Assembly: GCF_900148835.1 (NCBI RefSeq)
Contig: NZ_FRYK01000002.1
Span: 310,001-374,000, forward strand
Source: Flavobacterium cucumis
GTDB taxonomy: Bacteria > Bacteroidota > Bacteroidia > Flavobacteriales > Flavobacteriaceae
Length of the DNA stretch: 64,000 nt
Direction of reading: 5' to 3'
Position 1 is the first letter of the stretch. Every line of letters begins with the position of its first letter. A program made the position numbers and the translations under genes. Below are positions 59,951 through 64,000 of this stretch, piece by piece. The notes under the pieces were generated by a model. That model had not been told where the DNA came from. It was given only the letters and a program-made list of their open reading frames with translations, and ran no database searches.

Positions 59951-61551
59951 AAAAAATCAATCTATCGTTTGGTTATGGACCAAACCAATTAGCACTCTTA
60001 GCTTTCATCATATTGCTAGCAATTACACAATCTATTGCTTACAAAATTTTTTGTATTGAAAAAGACAACCAATTCAATATAGCAAAAGAAGAAGCCACTC
60101 ACATAAAAAACCAATTAAATAGCGCTATCAATTATAGCTACAACGCTACTAAAATTGTTGCTTTTTTAGTTGAAAAAAATTTATATGAAGAAAACTTTGA
60201 AACTGTCGCTAAAGACCTGCTGTCTGAAAATAAATTTATTGATGCTTTGCAAATTGTTGAAGGAACTAAAATCTTAAAAACATACCCCATTAAAGGAAAC
60301 GAAGCTGCTATCGGTTTTGATATTAAAACGGAAAAAGAGCATTTAGATGCCATTGAAAATGCGGTAAAACATAACAAAATTTATTTTGAAGGTCCCATTA
60401 ATTTAGTGCAAGGAGGCAAAGGAATTCTAGGTCGTGAACCTATCTATAAAAACAACAAACTTTGGGGTTTTGCTGTTATCTTAATCAGACTTGAAACCTT
60501 ACTAGAAACCATTAAAATGGATGAAAAAGGGCTAAACAAAAATTTCACCTATCAAATTGTCAAAAACAGCACTGAAGACAGTGAAATAAAGACTTTTTTT
60601 AATAATAAAATCGATACCAAAAAAGACATTTACCACAAGACTTATCTTTCTTCTGGCGAATGGTTTCTGTATGTAAAACTAAACAATCCCGTACACCATA
60701 AAAGAGCTCTTGAATTCTCGCTTCAAGGACTATTATTATGCTTAATCTTAACTCTTTTTATTCGTCACTTGGCCGAACAACCTTTAGTACTCAAAAAATT
60801 GGTAGCGGAAAAAACGAAGGATCTAGAGAACTTAAATCAGGTATTGAATGACCGTGCTCAAGAATTGGCGAATGTAAATAAAGAGCTAGAATACTTTGCT
60901 TATATTATATCGCATGATTTACAAGAACCCTTGCGAATGATAACCAACTTTTTAACCCAACTGGAAAAAAAATACGACCATTTACTAGATGAAAAAGGAA
61001 GAAAATACATCTTCTTTGCTGTAGATGGCGCCAAAAGAATGAAAAACATTATCTTAGACATCTTAGAGTTCTCAAAAGCAGGAAAACATTCAGATAAACC
61101 TGAAAAAATAAAAGTAAGTGAGGTGATCGATCAAATTATTGCATACAACAAGGCAACCATTGAAACAAAAGAAATTCAAATATCGTTTCAAAATTTACCT
61201 GAAATAAAGGGCTATCGTTCTCCTATTTCACAAATTTTTCAAAATTTAATAGGGAATGCAATTAAATATTCAAGAGATAATGTTGCGTCAACTATCGAAA
61301 TATCCGAATTCAATGCTGGCGATAAAATGTGGGGTTTTGCTGTTAAAGACAATGGTTTAGGAATTGACAAATCTTACTTTGAAAAAATATTTGTACTGTT
61401 TCAAAGAGTTCATCCAACTGAAATACAAACGGGAAGCGGAATAGGGTTGGCCATTGTTAAAAAATTGATTGAAAATCTAGGGGGCAAAATATGGTTAGAA
61501 TCAGAAGTAAATCAAGGTAGTGTCTTTTATTTTACACTTCCTAAAAATTAA
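59947..61551 (+). CDS. CHASE-domain sensor histidine kinase
   Basis: A 534-residue membrane kinase. TM1 (about 15-35) and TM2 (about 258-280) bracket a periplasmic CHASE domain (A-L-Q-I-V-E-G, P-I-K-G-N-E-A-A-I-G-F-D). A coiled linker leads to HisKA with S-H-D-L-Q-E-P-L-R-M-I-T-N-F and an ATPase domain (N-L-I-G-N-A-I-K-Y, D-N-G-L-G-I, G-S-G-I-G-L). The kinase core is very like that of the preceding gene, overlapping it by four bases. The start is the ATG at 59947, not the longer frame. Confidence 0.9.
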   Translation: MKKINLSFGYGPNQLALLAFIILLAITQSIAYKIFCIEKDNQFNIAKEEATHIKNQLNSAINYSYNATKIVAFLVEKNLYEENFETVAKDLLSENKFIDALQIVEGTKILKTYPIKGNEAAIGFDIKTEKEHLDAIENAVKHNKIYFEGPINLVQGGKGILGREPIYKNNKLWGFAVILIRLETLLETIKMDEKGLNKNFTYQIVKNSTEDSEIKTFFNNKIDTKKDIYHKTYLSSGEWFLYVKLNNPVHHKRALEFSLQGLLLCLILTLFIRHLAEQPLVLKKLVAEKTKDLENLNQVLNDRAQELANVNKELEYFAYIISHDLQEPLRMITNFLTQLEKKYDHLLDEKGRKYIFFAVDGAKRMKNIILDILEFSKAGKHSDKPEKIKVSEVIDQIIAYNKATIETKEIQISFQNLPEIKGYRSPISQIFQNLIGNAIKYSRDNVASTIEISEFNAGDKMWGFAVKDNGLGIDKSYFEKIFVLFQRVHPTEIQTGSGIGLAIVKKLIENLGGKIWLESEVNQGSVFYFTLPKN

Positions 61552-61614
61552 TTAGAAAAAAACTAAATAAAATACAATTCATTATTTTTTTTTATTAGTA
61601 ATCAATAAAAAGTA

Positions 61615-61622
61615 TACCTTTA
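61615..61622 (+). promoter_or_regulatory. Candidate -7 element for the two-receiver transcript
   Basis: TACCTTTA matches TAnnTTTG at seven of eight positions, 31 bp before the ATG at 61654. No convincing -33 element is seen. Confidence 0.4.
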
Positions 61623-61653
61623 GATAAAATTAAAAACATAAACACATTAAAAC

Positions 61654-62088
61654 ATGAAGAAATTTGAAATCTTACTGGTGGAGGACAACGAAGGAGATAT
61701 TGTTTTAACGGCGGAAGCATTTGAAGAGTGTCAAATAGATTCCAATTTAAATGTAGTTAAAAACGGAAAAGAGGCATTGAATTATTTGGGCATTGAAACC
61801 GATCAAAAACCAAAAAATGCATATCCAGACATCATATTATTAGATATTAATTTGCCGCTATTAAATGGCCATGAAGTACTCTACCAAATAAAAAATAACG
61901 AAAAAACAAAACACATCCCCGTCATTATCTTAACGACTTCATCGGCATCTGTTGACATCAATAAAACGTATGAAAATTATGCCAATTGTTTCATTACTAA
62001 ACCTACCGACATTAACGACTTTTTCGAAACCATCAAAATATTGAGTAAATTTTGGTTTCAAACCGTAATGCTATCGGGTAAAAATTAA
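61654..62088 (+). CDS. Single-domain response regulator (Rcp1-like)
   Basis: A 144-residue receiver. Glu10-Asp11 form the acidic pair (L-V-E-D-N-E-G-D), Asp64 is the phospho-acceptor (L-L-D-I-N-L-P), and a Thr and Lys (I-L-T-T; I-T-K-P) complete the site. The E-D-N-E-G-D start and Y-P-D-I-I-L-L-D-I-N strand are typical of the small receivers partnered with phytochrome- or PAS-kinases. It follows the CHASE kinase gene and lies 1 bp before the next receiver. Confidence 0.9.
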   Translation: MKKFEILLVEDNEGDIVLTAEAFEECQIDSNLNVVKNGKEALNYLGIETDQKPKNAYPDIILLDINLPLLNGHEVLYQIKNNEKTKHIPVIILTTSSASVDINKTYENYANCFITKPTDINDFFETIKILSKFWFQTVMLSGKN

Positions 62089-62089
62089 T

Positions 62090-62494
62090 ATGTTTAAAGA
62101 CACACAAAATTATAACCTTGCAGTTATAGAAGATAATGAAGGTGACTTTTTTCTACTGCAAGAATACATATCTGAAAAAGTCAATAAAATCACAATTACT
62201 CGTTTTATACGTTTTTCAGATTTTGATAGTTACATTCAAAACCAACCAAAGTCGGTTGATGTTGTTATATTAGACTTATCGCTTCCTGATAAAAATGGTT
62301 TAGAATTAGTTCAATCTGTTTTAGAAAAATCCCCTAATACCCCCGTAATAGTACTAACAGGATATTCCGATGTAAAAGTTGCAGAAAAGTCAATTGATTT
62401 GGGCGTATCGCTTTATCTCTTAAAAGACGAAATAAATAGTGAAAGCCTTTACAACAGTTTAACACTTACACTTGGTACACAAGAAATTTTATAA
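62090..62494 (+). CDS. Single-domain response regulator (receiver)
   Basis: A 134-residue receiver with the acidic pair at residues 14-15 (I-E-D-N-E-G-D), phospho-acceptor Asp62 (V-I-L-D-L-S-L-P-D-K-N-G), a conserved Thr (V-L-T-G-Y) and Lys (L-L-K-D-E). No output domain. It starts 1 bp after the previous receiver gene, so the two are coupled and likely share or compete for phosphate from the kinases upstream. Confidence 0.9.
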   Translation: MFKDTQNYNLAVIEDNEGDFFLLQEYISEKVNKITITRFIRFSDFDSYIQNQPKSVDVVILDLSLPDKNGLELVQSVLEKSPNTPVIVLTGYSDVKVAEKSIDLGVSLYLLKDEINSESLYNSLTLTLGTQEIL

Positions 62495-62524
62495 CTCCAA
62501 AAAAATTACAACTAAAACGATTAT

Positions 62525-63676
62525 TTAAAGCGCTGTTACAATACTTCCATAAAACCTAAGATTTTTTGTCAAAACAGCCTCTTTTTCAAATTGTTTCATA
62601 ACGGAAATTCTTGCCTGCTTTCCGATACTAACGACTGCTTCTTGATGCTTTAAAACATACATTATTTTGCTTGCTAGATCAGCAGTATCATGTGGATTGC
62701 AAAGAAAACCAGTTTGTCCATCAACTATTACTTCCTGACCCGGACCTAATGCTGTGAAAATGACAACTTTTTCCATCGCCATTGCCTCTGGGGCAACTAA
62801 TCCTAAAGTTTCCATGTGGGAAGGAAACACACAAACCGCAGCCTTTGCATAAACACCCGGTATCGCATCAAAAGCAATAGCACCATGAAAGTGAACATCT
62901 TTTGAAAAAACACCTAACTCAGGTAATACGGTCTCTTGCAACATTTTAATGTAAGAACGCCCGTCTGGAAAAAACCAATCCCTTCCATATAAGTTCAAAA
63001 CAGCATTAGGAAAGTGTTCTTTTACTAATCGAAAAGCTTGTAGCAATTGCCGAACACCTTTCTTCTCACAAATAGTACCCGCAAAAGTAATGTTGTTAGC
63101 ATCTTGTAACATAGCAATGGGATGAAACAAATCATGATTAATTGGATTAAAAATAACTTCTATAGGCTTATTATGATAACTCAAATACTTGGCCGTATGA
63201 CTTTTAACATAACGAGAAACAGCTACAAAAGCATCTGCCTTAGCAAAAGAGCGTTTTTCTTGAAATCCTTTCCATTTAGCAATGCCTCTATTTTCCGCTT
63301 CTGCAAAAAAATGATGCCCTCCATGCAGCCGAATCACATAGGAAATCCCTTTAATCTTAGGTAAAAAAGCAAAAGCCAACTCGGCTCCTTCTATTATATG
63401 TATAGGATTTTTGCTGTGAATTGCTGCAATAGTTTTCGCTATTCTTCTCGAATTAAAATACCAAGCCAATCCTTTTACTTTACTTTTTCGAATTCGAATT
63501 ACGTTCACACCATCAACATTTTCGGTTTCATCAGAAGGCACATAATTCAATCCTACAACGGTAACTTGATTTCCTTTAGCTACCAAAGCTGCTGCCAAAG
63601 TTTTTACAAAACTACCTACTCCACCATGAGGAAAGCCTGTTTTTGGATATTCGTTGGTTAGGAAACAGATGTGCAT
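62525..63676 (-). CDS. Glycosyltransferase family 4 (GT-B)
   Basis: A 383-residue GT-B transferase. The N-terminal domain starts M-H-I-C-F-L-T-N-E-Y-P-K-T-G-F-P-H-G-G-V-G-S-F with the Gly-rich donor/acceptor loop, and the C-terminal domain has I-T-F-A-G-T-I-C-E-K-K-G-V and F-P-S-H-M-E-T-L-G-L-V-A-P-E-A-M-A-M-E. It continues the leftward polysaccharide locus on the far side of the signalling island and starts directly after the truncated gene at the window end. Confidence 0.9.
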   Translation of the reverse strand: MHICFLTNEYPKTGFPHGGVGSFVKTLAAALVAKGNQVTVVGLNYVPSDETENVDGVNVIRIRKSKVKGLAWYFNSRRIAKTIAAIHSKNPIHIIEGAELAFAFLPKIKGISYVIRLHGGHHFFAEAENRGIAKWKGFQEKRSFAKADAFVAVSRYVKSHTAKYLSYHNKPIEVIFNPINHDLFHPIAMLQDANNITFAGTICEKKGVRQLLQAFRLVKEHFPNAVLNLYGRDWFFPDGRSYIKMLQETVLPELGVFSKDVHFHGAIAFDAIPGVYAKAAVCVFPSHMETLGLVAPEAMAMEKVVIFTALGPGQEVIVDGQTGFLCNPHDTADLASKIMYVLKHQEAVVSIGKQARISVMKQFEKEAVLTKNLRFYGSIVTAL

Positions 63677-64000
63677 TTAGTTATGAATTACATTAGTAAT
63701 GTTTCTAGATGAATGTTTAAAATCTTCAAGTATAGTTTTTATCCAACGATGAGTAACCTCATTATATTGCAAATCAAAGAGTAAATTGGATAATTCTTCT
63801 TTTTTTGTCCACCACTTAACAACGTCAGTGCTTGGCATACTTTTAAAATGTTGAAAATTATATATATTGTGTACCGACCAATTTACATCCACTTTATACT
63901 TTTGATCATAATTGATATAAATACAAGGCTTTTCAAACATCCCAAAATCAAACGCCATTGTAGAACCTAAATTAACAACTACTTCGCTATAATAAACCGT
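63677..64000 (-). CDS. Surface polysaccharide biosynthesis protein, C-terminal part
   Basis: The frame is open to the last base of the window, so the gene is truncated at its 5' end and shows 107 codons. The visible start (V-V-V-N-L-G-S-T-M-A-F-D-F-G-M-F-E-K-P-C) is like the donor-domain end of GT-B-fold or CDP-glycerol/epimerase-type enzymes in capsule loci, with a Gly-Ser-Thr followed by a M-F-E-K-P-C loop. The family cannot be named with confidence. It is adjacent to the GT4 gene, with no gap between the stop codon and its neighbour's start. Confidence 0.55.
   Translation of the reverse strand, partial: TVYYSEVVVNLGSTMAFDFGMFEKPCIYINYDQKYKVDVNWSVHNIYNFQHFKSMPSTDVVKWWTKKEELSNLLFDLQYNEVTHRWIKTILEDFKHSSRNITNVIHN

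Overview
The window is a low-GC chromosomal segment from a member of the family Flavobacteriaceae, most likely Flavobacterium or a close relative. The evidence is the Bacteroidota promoter form (TTG, about 17-23 bp, TAnnTTTG) in front of many genes, a gliding lipoprotein (GldI), type IX secretion (T9SS) cargo with type B sorting domains beside PorP/SprF-like and PorV-like outer-membrane proteins, near-absence of Shine-Dalgarno sequences, and Idi of the isoprenoid pathway. No prophage, insertion sequence or CRISPR array is visible.

Layout. 1-10.2 kb: end of a nucleoid-associated protein gene, a TetR regulator with an ABC1/AarF-type kinase, an ABC exporter pair, a T9SS cargo protein, then a tight run of nrnA, gldI and two cyclophilin-FKBP fusions. 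10.2-15 kb: a leftward block with typA, rpsT, two identical tRNA-Glu genes and proS. 15-20 kb: a Trp/Gly-rich repeat lipoprotein, a FadL/OmpP1-like porin, rimO, two small genes and tRNA-Thr. 20-33.4 kb: housekeeping and envelope genes (manA, bcp, a PTPS-family enzyme, idi, a cold-shock protein, pldA-like phospholipase, a FAD enzyme, recQ, kdsD, tatC, an AhpD-like protein, lptB). 33.6-38.5 kb: GH25 lysozyme, pssA, a frameshifted zeta toxin with an overlapping 50-codon ORF, a PorV/PorQ-like barrel and a DUF4105 protein, separated by degenerate intergenic repeats.

38.6-45.3 kb is a leftward surface polysaccharide locus (priming sugar transferase, glycosyltransferases, O-antigen ligase/polymerase, hexapeptide acetyltransferase). 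It resumes at 62.5-64 kb with another glycosyltransferase and a truncated gene. Between the two parts lies a signalling and adhesin island: a single-domain receiver, a LytTR regulator whose receiver has lost its phospho-acceptor Asp, a GAF histidine kinase, a PorP/SprF protein, a 1335-residue T9SS adhesin, a multi-PAS/GAF hybrid sensor split by an in-frame stop, a CHASE histidine kinase and two more receivers.

The most unusual feature is a six-unit tandem array (49264-49980) between the adhesin and PorP/SprF genes. Each unit carries a strong imperfect hairpin and a second AT-rich hairpin. Unit lengths of 130 and 124 bp form a 254-bp higher-order period. Other points of interest are a repeat-like insert inside a glycosyltransferase coding sequence, the split sensor kinase, the frameshifted zeta toxin with its coupled small ORF, and related intergenic repeats at 33.5 and 37.3 kb. 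All functions are inferred from reading the sequence; no database search was run.
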